Source: an uncultured Bacteroidales bacterium
Lineage (GTDB): Bacteria; Bacteroidota; Bacteroidia; Bacteroidales; G3-4614
DNA: 64,000 bases
Assembly (NCBI GenBank): GCA_949297125.1
Contig: CASFRS010000026.1
Coordinates: 1-64,000 of the forward strand
Reading direction: 5' to 3'
Shown in pieces: positions 51,173 to 59,757 of this stretch (the first letter of the stretch is position 1; each line of letters begins with the position of its first letter). The notes beneath the pieces were generated by a model. It ran no database searches and had not been told where the DNA came from. It saw only the letters and a program-made list of their open reading frames with translations. Both the position numbers and the translations under genes were made by a program.

Positions 51173-52042
51173 ATGGGACGGATACCTGAATCGGAATTGA
51201 TTATAAACCCGGACGGGTCGGTATTTCACTTGCACCTGCTGCCGGAACAGCTGGCCGACAAGATTGTGATGATGGGCGACCCCGGACGGGTAGATATGGC
51301 GGCTTCGCTTTTCGACGAAATTTACTGTACGGTCCAGAACCGCGAGTTCAGAACCGTTACCGGACGCTGCAAAGGGAAACGCATTACTGCGCTGTCGCAC
51401 GGGATAGGCGGAGACAATATAGATATTGTCATGAACGAACTGGACGCCCTTGCCAACATCGACCTTGAAAGCCGCACGGTAAAGGAGAAGAAAAAGAGCC
51501 TGGATATTGTGCGGGTAGGGACGTCGGGCAGCCTGCAACTGGACGTACCCACCGGGACTTACGTAATATCGGCAAGGTCGGTAGGTTTCGACGGCGTGGC
51601 CAATTTTTACGCCGGCCGCAATGCGGTTTGCGATACCGATTTCGAGAGGGCGTTCACCGAACATACCGGATGGTCGCCGCTTCATGCCGCACCTTACGCG
51701 GTATCGGCCGATGCGGCCCTGCTGCGCCGTATCAATGCCGGGGATATGGTGGAGGGGGTAACAATATCGGCCAACGGGTTTTACGGCCCGCAGGGGCGCG
51801 TATTGCGCCTGCCGCTTGCCGACCCCCTTCTGAATGCAAAGATAGAGAGTTTCCGATACGGCAATGAAAGGATTTTGAACTACGAAATGGAAGGCGCTGC
51901 ACTCGCCGCCCTTGCAGCCATGCTCGGCCACCGCGCAGTTACCGTATGCAACATTATCGCCGGGAGAAGGGACGGTTCTGCCGATACCGGATATTCGGAC
52001 GGGATGCTTCCGCTGCTTGAGAAAGTTATGGAGAGGATTTGA
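51173..52042 (+). CDS. Nucleoside phosphorylase (uridine phosphorylase-like)
   Basis: This 289-residue protein belongs to the PNP/UDP phosphorylase family 1. It has the phosphate loop VMMGDPGRVDMAASL, the ALSHGIGGDNIDIVMNEL segment, the phosphate-contact VRVGTSGSLQLDVPTG and the purine/pyrimidine-site end ILNYEMEGAALAALA. It should split a nucleoside with phosphate in salvage; uridine is the likelier substrate. The ATG at 51173 follows a GGAGGAG ribosome site, so the earlier TTG is rejected. It is a single-gene unit that converges on queH. Confidence 0.88.
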   Translation: MGRIPESELIINPDGSVFHLHLLPEQLADKIVMMGDPGRVDMAASLFDEIYCTVQNREFRTVTGRCKGKRITALSHGIGGDNIDIVMNELDALANIDLESRTVKEKKKSLDIVRVGTSGSLQLDVPTGTYVISARSVGFDGVANFYAGRNAVCDTDFERAFTEHTGWSPLHAAPYAVSADAALLRRINAGDMVEGVTISANGFYGPQGRVLRLPLADPLLNAKIESFRYGNERILNYEMEGAALAALAAMLGHRAVTVCNIIAGRRDGSADTGYSDGMLPLLEKVMERI

Positions 52043-52135
52043 AAAAGACGGGGAGAGGCCTTCCGCAATACCCCGCGGCAGCAGCCGGGAAAGGCAGTCA
52101 GGGGCTGTGCGCCGCCTGTACGGCACCCTTTTCCG

Positions 52136-52765
52136 TCAACCGTTTTTATCTTTGCCGTTACGGTGCCGTTCCATTGCCCTCAGACTGAATTCGCATCCGC
52201 AATACTGCTGGTTGTAGAAATTCTCTTCTTTCAGCAGGTAGTTGCGCCGCTCGTACAACCCGCCCTTCCGCCAGTTCTGTTCCCAGAATACCACATCTCC
52301 TACGGCTGAGGCCGCAGCCCTCCCTGCCGTACATATCTGGTTTATGTCTTTCCAGCGCGATGATGCAAGAGTAGTCGTAAAAACCCCGTACCCCCTCTCA
52401 CGGGTAAACCGTGCGGCCTGCAGCAGCCGGTAGGTGAAGCAGTCGAGGCAACGCGCCCCGCGTTCGGGTTCCTCCTCCCTGCCCTGCTGCGATACGGCGG
52501 CAGCGAGCCAACTGCCATGGTCATAGTCGCCGTCCGCTATCTCCAGGCCGAGACGCCCGGCGTAAGCCGTAATCTCGTCCTTGCGCCTGCGATATTCGTC
52601 GAAAGGGTATATGTTGGGATTGCAGTAATAGATAAGCGGCGTTATGCCGTTATAAAGCAGGGCCTCTATTATGGCCGACGAACAGGGTGCGCAGCAGGAG
52701 TGCAGCACTATGCGCGAAACGCCTGCGGGAGGCGTCAGCTTTACCTTGTTTTTTACGCTTTCCAT
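52136..52765 (-). CDS. queH: Epoxyqueuosine reductase QueH
   Basis: This 209-residue iron-sulfur enzyme (former DUF208) performs the last step of queuosine synthesis in tRNA without cobalamin, in contrast to QueG. The conserved cysteines are visible in LHSCCAPCSSAII (about residue 22), RCLDCFTYRL and QQYCGCEFSL, together with YYCNPNIYPFDEY. It is transcribed opposite to the phosphorylase gene. The B12-independent enzyme is of interest beside a B12-uptake locus, but QueH is the common form in Bacteroidetes. Confidence 0.92.
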   Translation of the reverse strand: MESVKNKVKLTPPAGVSRIVLHSCCAPCSSAIIEALLYNGITPLIYYCNPNIYPFDEYRRRKDEITAYAGRLGLEIADGDYDHGSWLAAAVSQQGREEEPERGARCLDCFTYRLLQAARFTRERGYGVFTTTLASSRWKDINQICTAGRAAASAVGDVVFWEQNWRKGGLYERRNYLLKEENFYNQQYCGCEFSLRAMERHRNGKDKNG

Positions 52766-52894
52766 TTTTTTCGCCGTTTGTTTTTATGCTTTTACGGAAC
52801 GGTTCCCCGCCATCGGGACAAAGATACTCAAGTTCTTTTATCGGTGTTTGTCCGAAACGGATTTTGTTTTGCGGGACAATACGGGAACCTGCAT

Positions 52895-52985
52895 GAAAAA
52901 GGAATCGCGGAGGGGAAACGGCACATTGCCTGTTCCGTTCCACTTCCGCGATTGCCTTTACAGTCCGATAATCCGGTTTATGCTG
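52895..52985 (-). terminator. Long imperfect hairpin after the B12 operon
   Basis: About 24 nt starting AAAGGAATCGCGGA on the left match the complement of the segment ending in TTCCGCGATTGCCTTT. In the minus direction the stem is followed by CCTTTTTCATG. It lies in the 309-nt gap between the DUF4465 gene and queH and probably ends the B12 operon transcript. Confidence 0.55.
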
Positions 52986-53074
52986 ACGGACAATGGCATT
53001 CGTTATCAAACACTTTATACCGGTATCGGACTGCAAGGCTTTTCAAATAGCCGCAGAGTTTCTCTTCCCTCCCG

Positions 53075-54118
53075 CTATTTCCTTATTATGCGGGTTGTCT
53101 CACCTGCGCACTTTACTATATATATTCCGGCGGGGAGGTCGGTTATCTGTACCGTGTTGGGCCCTTCGGCTACCTGCACGGTACGGAGCTGCGTACCGTT
53201 CATGGAATAGATTGCCGCAACAGCCGCCTCGGGCGATTCTATATGGAGCATACCGCCTGCCGCATATACCCTGCATGAGGGCAACGCCTCTCCTGCCTCT
53301 TCCGCGCCGCTCAGACTGCCGGCCGATACTGTAAGGCGGTCGAGGCAGAAATACGCGGGCGTATTCATATAACCGTAGCTCTTGTCGGACGAATCCAGCG
53401 TAAAGACAATCTGTTCGGCTTTTCCGAGCGAAGAGAGGTCGAACCACTCCCATTTGTCGCTCTGCTCGAGTTTGCCGTTACGGAATTCGGCAAGGAACTT
53501 CGTTACGGACGTCTCATGCCCGTCCGCATCGGTAGCCGTGGCGGTGATGCTCAGGTAATCGCCTTCCTCCTGCATGGGTGATGCGGGCGACGCTCCGTTT
53601 ATATTGGCATAATACGTGTACGGGCTGAGCGATATGTACACGCCCACCGGCGAATAACTGTTGCCGTCGTTGAAGAGTACGGAGCAGCACTCTTCGGGAT
53701 ACCCGCTCCAGTAGGCAAGTATATAGGGCCGGTCGGGACTTGCGGAGACTTCGCCCGTGGCTTCGTCCACATCGGTTATCCCCCCTCCGGCCATACAGCC
53801 CCACTGGTACGTCGGCCATGCGTCGCCGGTATGGTCGGCATTGTCGGCGTTGCGGCTTACGGTAAACCCGTCCCAGTACGTTCCGCCCCACGAACTTCCG
53901 CCGAGGATATGGGAAAACATGAATATCTGCGACTCCCAATACATGTAGTCCTCGCTGTACGTCCCGGTCCATACGCCATTATCGTCGAACTCGAACGATT
54001 CGGGGTTTGCCGGACGTGAAAGGTCCAGGACAATGTAATTCTCCGCTGCCGAAACTGTTTTTGCCGGCAATGCAAACATTGCCGCAACCAAACCCAGTAC
54101 AATGTAGATTTTTTTCAT
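53075..54118 (-). CDS. DUF4465 protein with T9SS C-terminal signal
   Basis: This 347-residue exported protein starts with a signal peptide (MKKIYIVLGLVAAMFALPAK). Residues of about 25-265 match DUF4465 (FEFDDNGVWTGTYSEDYMYWESQIFMFSHI..., with many Trp and Tyr). The C-terminal 80 residues have the form of a T9SS type-A signal: IYSMNGTQLRTVQV, then LPAGIYIVKCAGETTRIIRK. It should therefore be secreted and surface-attached by PorU/PorV. It is the last of four minus-strand genes under the cobalamin riboswitch. DUF4465 proteins recur in Bacteroidetes cobamide loci, so a role in surface capture of B12 is likely but not shown here. Confidence 0.8.
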   Translation of the reverse strand: MKKIYIVLGLVAAMFALPAKTVSAAENYIVLDLSRPANPESFEFDDNGVWTGTYSEDYMYWESQIFMFSHILGGSSWGGTYWDGFTVSRNADNADHTGDAWPTYQWGCMAGGGITDVDEATGEVSASPDRPYILAYWSGYPEECCSVLFNDGNSYSPVGVYISLSPYTYYANINGASPASPMQEEGDYLSITATATDADGHETSVTKFLAEFRNGKLEQSDKWEWFDLSSLGKAEQIVFTLDSSDKSYGYMNTPAYFCLDRLTVSAGSLSGAEEAGEALPSCRVYAAGGMLHIESPEAAVAAIYSMNGTQLRTVQVAEGPNTVQITDLPAGIYIVKCAGETTRIIRK

Positions 54119-54165
54119 ACTCGTCTAATTTAAATCCTGTTTATATCGTTTTTATCTCTTCTGCC

Positions 54166-55371
54166 CTACAAATGCAGGTCCTCGGCCCCGGAAACCTCGG
54201 TAGAGGTCTCGCCCACCCAGCCGCACGACTGCATCACGCCCGTGGCCACCTTTATGAAATCTATTCCGGGAAGGGTTGCGCTGTTGCCGTCGGAATCTGT
54301 CGCCCATGCTATGTCGAAGCTGTTTTTGTCCTTGTCGCTGTTCGGATAACTGTCGGCATACCCCCACCCGTACGGCTTGAGGAGATAATTCGAGCCGTTG
54401 CCCGACACGTCCGTGCCGTTGCCCGGAAGGCGCGTTACAGTATACGTGCATTCGTCCGCATCTATCCACTGCGGGTAATAGTCCTGCCGGTGGAACGTGT
54501 TCTTCTCGACGTACCCGCTGCCTCCCGCGTTGTCGCTCCATGCTATATACTCGCAGTCGGTTACGCCTGCCGCACCGGGTATGGCGGGCTTGTTGCCGTC
54601 GGGACGCCTGTACGTTACAGTATAGCCGCGCACGGTCCCGCTCTTGCCGTGTTCGCTGCCGGCCAGTTCGTACCACGGGTCGTCGGGCAGGCCGTTCCCG
54701 TTCACGTCGAGCGATACGTACACTATTCCCGGTTCGGCGCTGCCGCCCGTTACTTCGCCCTGCGCATTGGTATTCAGCACGGCATTACCGTATATGGCAA
54801 AATCCTTTTCGCCGGGGATATCCACTACCGTATGGTCGAACCCGAATACGATATACCCGCCGCATGCCCCGAGCGTTACCAGGCTGCCCGACTGCAGCGA
54901 GGCAAGGGCCTTGCCGTTCATGACGGAACGGGTATCGCCCTCTTCATACCCGGGCATGGTATTCACGAACTGTCCCGGGGCGGGCATGTAGTCGTATACC
55001 GCCGCTACCGTACCGGAATATTCTATTTCTTCGGCAACGACAGCCACCCGGGTGGTCTCCTGCATCGTAGCGGCACCGTCGGTTATGTCGAGCCGTACGG
55101 TGTATGTCCCGACGGCGGCGGCCACGAATATGCAGCTCGCCGAGTCGGAAAGCACCGCGGACGTCCCGTCGGGCGATACCGCCGTCCACTTGTAGCTGTC
55201 GCCGGGAGCGCCGGTGGCAAGTTTAAGTTTCTGCATCCTTACAACGGAATAACTGTCGTCGAGCCCTACCGAGGTAACCTTGTCGTCATCGCCGTTGCAC
55301 CCTGCCGCTGCGACAAGGGCGAGGGCGACTGCCGTGTTTCTGATAATCCTTTTCATGTTGTTCCTTTTCAT
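54166..55371 (-). CDS. Surface lipoprotein of the B12-uptake operon (PKD-like)
   Basis: This 401-residue lipoprotein (MKRIIRNTAVALALVAAAGC, lipid Cys within AAGC) has an N-terminal PKD/Ig-like part of about 85 residues (SYKWTAVSPDGTSAVLSDSA...GTYTVRLDITDG). A larger beta-rich domain (about 100-400) follows with a conserved-looking centre (GGYIVFGFDHTVVDIPGEKD and VYVSLDVNGNGLPDDPWYELAGSE). I know such proteins only as unnamed members of Bacteroidetes cobamide operons. The start at 55371 overlaps the stop of the upstream gene by 4 nt; an internal ATG at 55356 is an alternative. It may bind or present cobamide to the receptor. Confidence 0.7.
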   Translation of the reverse strand: MKRNNMKRIIRNTAVALALVAAAGCNGDDDKVTSVGLDDSYSVVRMQKLKLATGAPGDSYKWTAVSPDGTSAVLSDSASCIFVAAAVGTYTVRLDITDGAATMQETTRVAVVAEEIEYSGTVAAVYDYMPAPGQFVNTMPGYEEGDTRSVMNGKALASLQSGSLVTLGACGGYIVFGFDHTVVDIPGEKDFAIYGNAVLNTNAQGEVTGGSAEPGIVYVSLDVNGNGLPDDPWYELAGSEHGKSGTVRGYTVTYRRPDGNKPAIPGAAGVTDCEYIAWSDNAGGSGYVEKNTFHRQDYYPQWIDADECTYTVTRLPGNGTDVSGNGSNYLLKPYGWGYADSYPNSDKDKNSFDIAWATDSDGNSATLPGIDFIKVATGVMQSCGWVGETSTEVSGAEDLHL

Positions 55372-56516
55372 TTATACAAGAATGCCGCGTGTGCGGGTAT
55401 ATCGCCCGTATATACGCTCCACTCCCTTATCCCTTGCGGGGAGTACGAGTTTACCGTACCGGACGACACGTAGTTTTTGGCATCGCAGATAAGGACGCTG
55501 CCCGTAGAGGGGTTTACGAAAATCCCGTAAGGGAGTTTTATCGACCCTTGCGTACCGTCGCGGATAAAGGCTTCGTCTATTACGGTTGCCGTACGGGTAT
55601 CGACCGTCTTGTACTCCGCACCGCCTGCCTGCACGTTGTTGTTCCACGGGGCACTGTACAGATAGAGACGGTCTCCGTCTATCGCAAACCCCGATGCCTG
55701 TATGCCGGTATTCTCTGCGGCGGTTATCTTGCCGTCTTCTACGGTAAGGCGGTAGAGCAGCGACGGGACGCCCGAATAGTCGCCGCGCGACAGCACCCAC
55801 AGTTTGCCGTACCCGTCCTTGCGGATTTGCGACAGATTGATTGCCACAGGGTATTTCTGCGTCTGTCGGAAATCGTAGAGACGGATTACCGACACCGTAT
55901 TGTCGTAATCGGGCGCACGGTAACCTCCGGAATTGGCCACATAAAGGTATCCGTCGGAGATGACCGCCTCCTCGGGCTGGAACCCCACTTTTACCGTACC
56001 AGTTACGGCAAGCGTATTAATGTCGAACCTGTACACCGCACCCTCTTCCGCATCGGGCGAAATGCCTATCGGGGCGACATAGGAGGTAACGTAGGCATTA
56101 TCCCCGTCGAACGTTATGTTGCGGCAGTTGGGAATATCCACCTGCCCTATACGCGTACAACCGGCAGCATCCATGACCTCCACCTTGTGCGAAGCGTTTA
56201 TTACGGCATACATACGGCCGCGGTATATCTTCAGGTCGTTGCCCACATCGCCCAGTTCCTTTACCGCATCGGGATTTCTCTCCCCGTATATGTTGCGGCT
56301 GTAAACGGCCGTGCGGTAATCCATAAAGTCGATTGTGGCCTTGTTGCTTCCCATGTTCCCCTCGTTGAGCAGATAGAAGCCGTACGGGTTGGCAGCGGCA
56401 TCGGGGGCAAGCCCTTCCACCCCCTCCTGTTCGGAGGGGATAACCACATCGTCGGTGCGGCACGATACCGCAACAAGCATTATTGCCGCTATTGTCAGGT
56501 ATTTTGCCGCTTTCAT
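55368..56516 (-). CDS. BtuG-like beta-propeller surface lipoprotein
   Basis: This 382-residue lipoprotein (MKAAKYLTIAAIMLVAVSC) has seven-bladed-propeller repeats of the YncE/DUF5074 kind. Examples are GYLYVANSGG, KVEVMDAAGCTRIGQVDIPN, YRFDINTLAVTGTVKVGFQP and FRQTQKYPVAINLSQI. It fits BtuG, the surface lipoprotein that captures cobalamin with very high affinity and sits on BtuB in Bacteroides. The start overlaps the receptor stop by 4 nt (ATGA), a strong sign that the two form one machine. Binding of cobalamin is inferred from the riboswitch, the receptor and the fold. Confidence 0.8.
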   Translation of the reverse strand: MKAAKYLTIAAIMLVAVSCRTDDVVIPSEQEGVEGLAPDAAANPYGFYLLNEGNMGSNKATIDFMDYRTAVYSRNIYGERNPDAVKELGDVGNDLKIYRGRMYAVINASHKVEVMDAAGCTRIGQVDIPNCRNITFDGDNAYVTSYVAPIGISPDAEEGAVYRFDINTLAVTGTVKVGFQPEEAVISDGYLYVANSGGYRAPDYDNTVSVIRLYDFRQTQKYPVAINLSQIRKDGYGKLWVLSRGDYSGVPSLLYRLTVEDGKITAAENTGIQASGFAIDGDRLYLYSAPWNNNVQAGGAEYKTVDTRTATVIDEAFIRDGTQGSIKLPYGIFVNPSTGSVLICDAKNYVSSGTVNSYSPQGIREWSVYTGDIPAHAAFLYK

Positions 56517-58552
56517 ATTTCAAACGTTATTTTGCCGGCGAAGTTGATGCCCGGCATCGGGTAATTCAGTATTACATCGTACGACTGGTTCAGGAAGTTG
56601 TTAACCTCCAGCGTTCCCCTGAACTTTCCGAACCGCGTGGAAAACTCTTTGGTGAGCGATATGTCGTGCGTATACCACGGCTGCATGTAGTTGGCCGGTA
56701 TGTTCTGCTGCTGCGAATAGCGTTCGCCGGCATAGATGAAACTGTAGTTGAGCATCCACCCCTTATAGGCGGCCTGCACTATGGCCGAGCAGCTGTGGCG
56801 GGGTACGTACGGTATCTGGTCGCCGTAGTAGCTGTCGGACGGGTCGGTAACGTCAACTGCCTGCTGGTACGAGTACTGACCGCGCAGGGTTATGGACAGG
56901 TCTTTTGCAGGGGCAACCGTTACGTCGGCCGAGAAATCGGCGCCTTTTATATCGACCTTGCCGAGGTTGAGCATCGTCCAGCGGAACTGCTGTCCTTTGG
57001 GGTAGGCCACTATCTTGTCCGTTACGCGGTTGTAGTAACCGTCGGCCTTTATCCCCACGGCACGGACGAAATTGCCCGTCCATTCCTTACGGTATGTTAT
57101 CCCTCCGTCGTACTGCACTGCATACTCCGGTTTGAGCGAGGCGTTGCCGAGGTCGGTATAATAAAGGTCGTTGAACGTTGGCATTATGAAACTCTTCTTT
57201 ACAAAGGCGCGGAGGGTAAGGTCGCCGCTGCGGAGCGGTTTCATGGAAAAGAGTACCGACGGGGAGAAGGCATGCCGCTTCGACTGGTTCACCCCCGTTT
57301 CAGTGCGGTCGTCGATGAATGTGCCGAGGCAGCTCCCTTCGAGTTTTACCCGCCATATCTGGAACGACGTGGCGGCGGCAAGCATATGGGTATTCCGCCT
57401 TGGAAAGGCGAAGTTGTTCATGTCGGACCACATGCTGTTCCACTGGTAGTCATAGGCCAGCGCAACGTCCCAGAAGCGGAAGACGCTATAGGCGTGCGAC
57501 GTGGAGATGTAGAACTCCTTCTGCCGGTAACGGTTGTCCACGCTCAGCAGCTTTTCGTCGTTGTTCTCGTAACGGGTGTTGTAATATGCGTACTTGGCAT
57601 TCAGCATGGCCTTGTACCTGGGGGTGAAGTCTTTCCGGAACGTTCCCTGTACAAAGGTGTTGTTGTCGGCAAGACGTTCGCCGCGCCGCCATACGTTGTT
57701 CACTATCGCCCCGGGTATCCCGCGCTCGGAATCGTATGTGTAGAATTTTACGCGCCAATAGCCGTTGTTGATATAGCCGTATATGCCCCCTTCCACACGC
57801 AGGGAACGGATGTCGCCGTTCTCGCGGACGGCAGTGGTGTCGTATGCCACGTCGCCGGCAGGGGTAACCCTCCGATAGCGGAACTTGTATTTGCCGTCGG
57901 CCGTAAGGTACTCGGCCGAAACGGAAACCGATATGCTGTCCGTTATGCGGCTTTCAAGCAGGAAGGCGGGGTTTACCACGCCGAACGAACCTGCGCGCAT
58001 GCTTGCCTTTACATGGTAGTTGCGGCCGCCGTCGAACCTTGGTCTGCGCGATTTTATATAGAGCGTCCCTGCCGAACCGAAATCCTTGGCCGACTGGAAT
58101 ATCTCTCCTTTCTGCCCGTTGTAGACGGCTATCTCATCGACATTGTCGAGCGAGTACATCCCGAGGTCTATCTGGCCGTTCTGCGCGTTGCCCAGCTGTA
58201 TGCCGTCGTAGAATACCCCCACATGGTTCGCCCCCATGCTGCGTATGTCTATCGTCTTGACCCCGCCTACCCCGCCGTAGTCCTTCAACTGTACTCCGCT
58301 GAAATAGCGGAGGGCATCGGCTACGGAATAGCTGTTGAGGTTCTGGAGGGTCTTGCCGGTCAGCCGCTGTACGGGTACCATTTCGCGGAAGTTATCGCCG
58401 GTTATGGTTACTTCGCGCAGATTGAGCTGCAACAGTATGGAATCGACCTGACTGTCGCTGTATTCGGCCGCATGCAGGGCATGCAGCGACATTGCCGCTA
58501 TTGCAATGAAGATTGCCTGTTGCCGTATTGTAGACTTCTTGAAAAGTTTCAT
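56513..58552 (-). CDS. btuB: TonB-dependent cobalamin receptor, BtuB-like
   Basis: This 679-residue outer-membrane receptor starts at 58552 (MKLFKKSTIRQQAIFIAIAA, signal peptide). The plug domain begins around residue 45 (LREVTITGDNFREMVPVQRL, SVADALRYFSGVQLKDYGG, TIDIRSMGANHVGVFYDGI). A 22-strand barrel follows and ends GINFAGKITFEI with an aromatic side chain near the end. It imports cobamides with energy from TonB. The N-terminal carboxypeptidase-like domain of SusC proteins is absent, as in BtuB of Bacteroides. It is the first gene after the riboswitch. Confidence 0.9.
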   Translation of the reverse strand: MKLFKKSTIRQQAIFIAIAAMSLHALHAAEYSDSQVDSILLQLNLREVTITGDNFREMVPVQRLTGKTLQNLNSYSVADALRYFSGVQLKDYGGVGGVKTIDIRSMGANHVGVFYDGIQLGNAQNGQIDLGMYSLDNVDEIAVYNGQKGEIFQSAKDFGSAGTLYIKSRRPRFDGGRNYHVKASMRAGSFGVVNPAFLLESRITDSISVSVSAEYLTADGKYKFRYRRVTPAGDVAYDTTAVRENGDIRSLRVEGGIYGYINNGYWRVKFYTYDSERGIPGAIVNNVWRRGERLADNNTFVQGTFRKDFTPRYKAMLNAKYAYYNTRYENNDEKLLSVDNRYRQKEFYISTSHAYSVFRFWDVALAYDYQWNSMWSDMNNFAFPRRNTHMLAAATSFQIWRVKLEGSCLGTFIDDRTETGVNQSKRHAFSPSVLFSMKPLRSGDLTLRAFVKKSFIMPTFNDLYYTDLGNASLKPEYAVQYDGGITYRKEWTGNFVRAVGIKADGYYNRVTDKIVAYPKGQQFRWTMLNLGKVDIKGADFSADVTVAPAKDLSITLRGQYSYQQAVDVTDPSDSYYGDQIPYVPRHSCSAIVQAAYKGWMLNYSFIYAGERYSQQQNIPANYMQPWYTHDISLTKEFSTRFGKFRGTLEVNNFLNQSYDVILNYPMPGINFAGKITFEI

Positions 58553-58669
58553 CCGCGTTCCTTTATCAGAACCTGCGAGGGTACGGCGGATGAAAAACCG
58601 GGCGCGGGAAAGGGGTTCCCGTGTATGGAGAATCAAAACGCTTTTTCCTCGAAAGGTTTTGTCTATCAA

Positions 58670-58845
58670 TGCACCGGCAGGTCTTCTGACTTGTTCCAGC
58701 TCTTTTTTGGGCGGCCTTCCCAACCCCCTTTGCGGGAGTCAGTGGCACTATTCGGCCCGAGCATTCAGTGTCGGAACTTACAGCAGCGGGACTGTCCGGG
58801 ATTTTCACCCGATTCCCTTTTAATCTACTATCGAGAACCGATGCG
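58670..58845 (-). ncRNA. Cobalamin riboswitch
   Basis: Read on the minus strand, the region contains the conserved aptamer elements in order: GGGTGAAAATCCCGGACAGT and CCCGCTGCTGTAA, then GCCACTG, GGGAAGG and the B12 box AAGTCAGAAGACCTGCC near 58675-58692. This is the AdoCbl/MeCbl riboswitch consensus. It lies about 120 nt upstream of the btuB start. Binding of cobalamin is expected to switch off the four-gene uptake operon when the vitamin is plentiful. The expression platform could not be assigned with confidence. Confidence 0.95.
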
Positions 58846-58849
58846 GGGG

Positions 58850-58880
58850 CAAAGTTACAAAATCTTCCGGAATTGCGAAA
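58850..58880 (-). promoter_or_regulatory. Promoter of the B12 riboswitch operon
   Basis: On the minus strand TAACTTTG (58850-58857) is a perfect -7 box immediately before the aptamer. The -33 region has TTTCG (58876-58880) instead of TTTG. Confidence 0.65.
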
Positions 58881-59030
58881 CCCCGCTTTTATTTTTTATA
58901 CACGGCTGGTGTATGACAGCGGCGGTTCGCGGAGTCCGCGCCGGGTTAAACACCTGAAAGCCAGTCCCGGACCCGTACTGCGGGTCGGCGGGCACTCCGC
59001 CCCGACAGGGAAAGGGTGTGCGGAGGGAAT
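58881..59030. other. Non-coding gap between the B12 operon and the rplS terminator
   Basis: Apart from the riboswitch promoter at one end and the rplS terminator at the other, I see no gene, RNA or repeat in this stretch. Confidence 0.5.
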
Positions 59031-59077
59031 AAAAAAGATACGGAGAAACCTGCTGGCGGTTTCTCCGTATCTTTTTT
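59031..59077. terminator. Terminator of rplS
   Basis: A perfect 20-bp stem (59031-59050 with 59058-59077) starts with AAAAAAGATACGGAGAAACC and has a 7-nt loop. T runs occur on both strands, so it can stop transcription in either direction. Confidence 0.9.
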
Positions 59078-59141
59078 ATCGCAATGACCGGGACAGGAAC
59101 GCCGCACTTCCGCGTACGGCAACTCTCCCGCGTCCGATAAA

Positions 59142-59504
59142 TCAGTCTTTCTTCTCCAGAACCCTCTTTTCCTTGATACGGGCTTTCTTTCCGGTAAGGG
59201 CGCGCAGGTAGTAAAGTTTTGCACGGCGCACTTTTCCGATTTTGTTTACAGTAACGCTTTCAATGAACGGGGAGTCCATCGGGAATATTCTCTCAACGCC
59301 CACATTGTCGGACATCTTGCGTACCGTAAAACGTTTCTTGTTGCCGTTTCCCGATATGCGGATCACTACTCCGCGGTACTGCTGGATACGCTCTTTGTTA
59401 CCCTCTTTTATACGATACGCTACTGTAACGGTATCGCCGCTCTTGAACTCCGGCATCTCTATTCCGGAACGGAATGCATCTTCTGCAATCTTTATAAAAT
59501 CCAT
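59142..59504 (-). CDS. rplS: 50S ribosomal protein bL19
   Basis: This 120-residue ribosomal protein sits at the subunit interface. The motifs GDTVTVAYRIKEGNKERIQ, YRGVVIRISGNG, FTVRKMSDNVGVERIFPMDSP and KVRRAKLYYLRALTGKKARI cover the whole bL19 family. It has its own promoter (59583-59614) and terminator. It is not joined to trmD or rimM as in many other bacteria. Confidence 0.97.
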   Translation of the reverse strand: MDFIKIAEDAFRSGIEMPEFKSGDTVTVAYRIKEGNKERIQQYRGVVIRISGNGNKKRFTVRKMSDNVGVERIFPMDSPFIESVTVNKIGKVRRAKLYYLRALTGKKARIKEKRVLEKKD

Positions 59505-59582
59505 CTCAACTATTGTTTAAAATGTTCATAAAACGCAATATAACAAGTCTCTACTTCTTGTCAGAGATTGCGAAAAGCGGCA

Positions 59583-59614
59583 CAAAGTAACACTTTTTCC
59601 GGCAGACTGCCAAA
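59583..59614 (-). promoter_or_regulatory. Promoter of rplS
   Basis: On the minus strand TTTG (59611-59614) is followed after 20 nt by TTACTTTG (59583-59590), one base off TAnnTTTG. The same TTACTTTG variant occurs before the gene that ends at 2763. Confidence 0.65.
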
Positions 59615-59713
59615 CATTTGACAAGAATTTTGACTTCCACGGCATTTTGCCGCTGATATTTCTGCTCAAAAAACATGGAAATCTCGCCGCCTTTTATTAA
59701 CTTCGCAATATAT

Positions 59714-59739
59714 ATGTGCGCATTTTGCAATGCGCACAT
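59714..59739. repeat. Perfect 11-bp inverted repeat before the GH3 fusion gene
   Basis: ATGTGCGCATT (59714-59724) and its complement AATGCGCACAT (59729-59739) enclose TTGC, 19 nt before the start of the fusion gene. It may be a repressor site or an RNA hairpin that covers the ribosome-binding region. Confidence 0.75.
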
Positions 59740-59757
59740 TACACTAATTTACTGCGT

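Noticed and set aside
59551..59739. Minus-strand open frame of 62 codons upstream of rplS
   Set aside because: It runs through the rplS promoter and the 11-bp inverted repeat and has no recognisable product.
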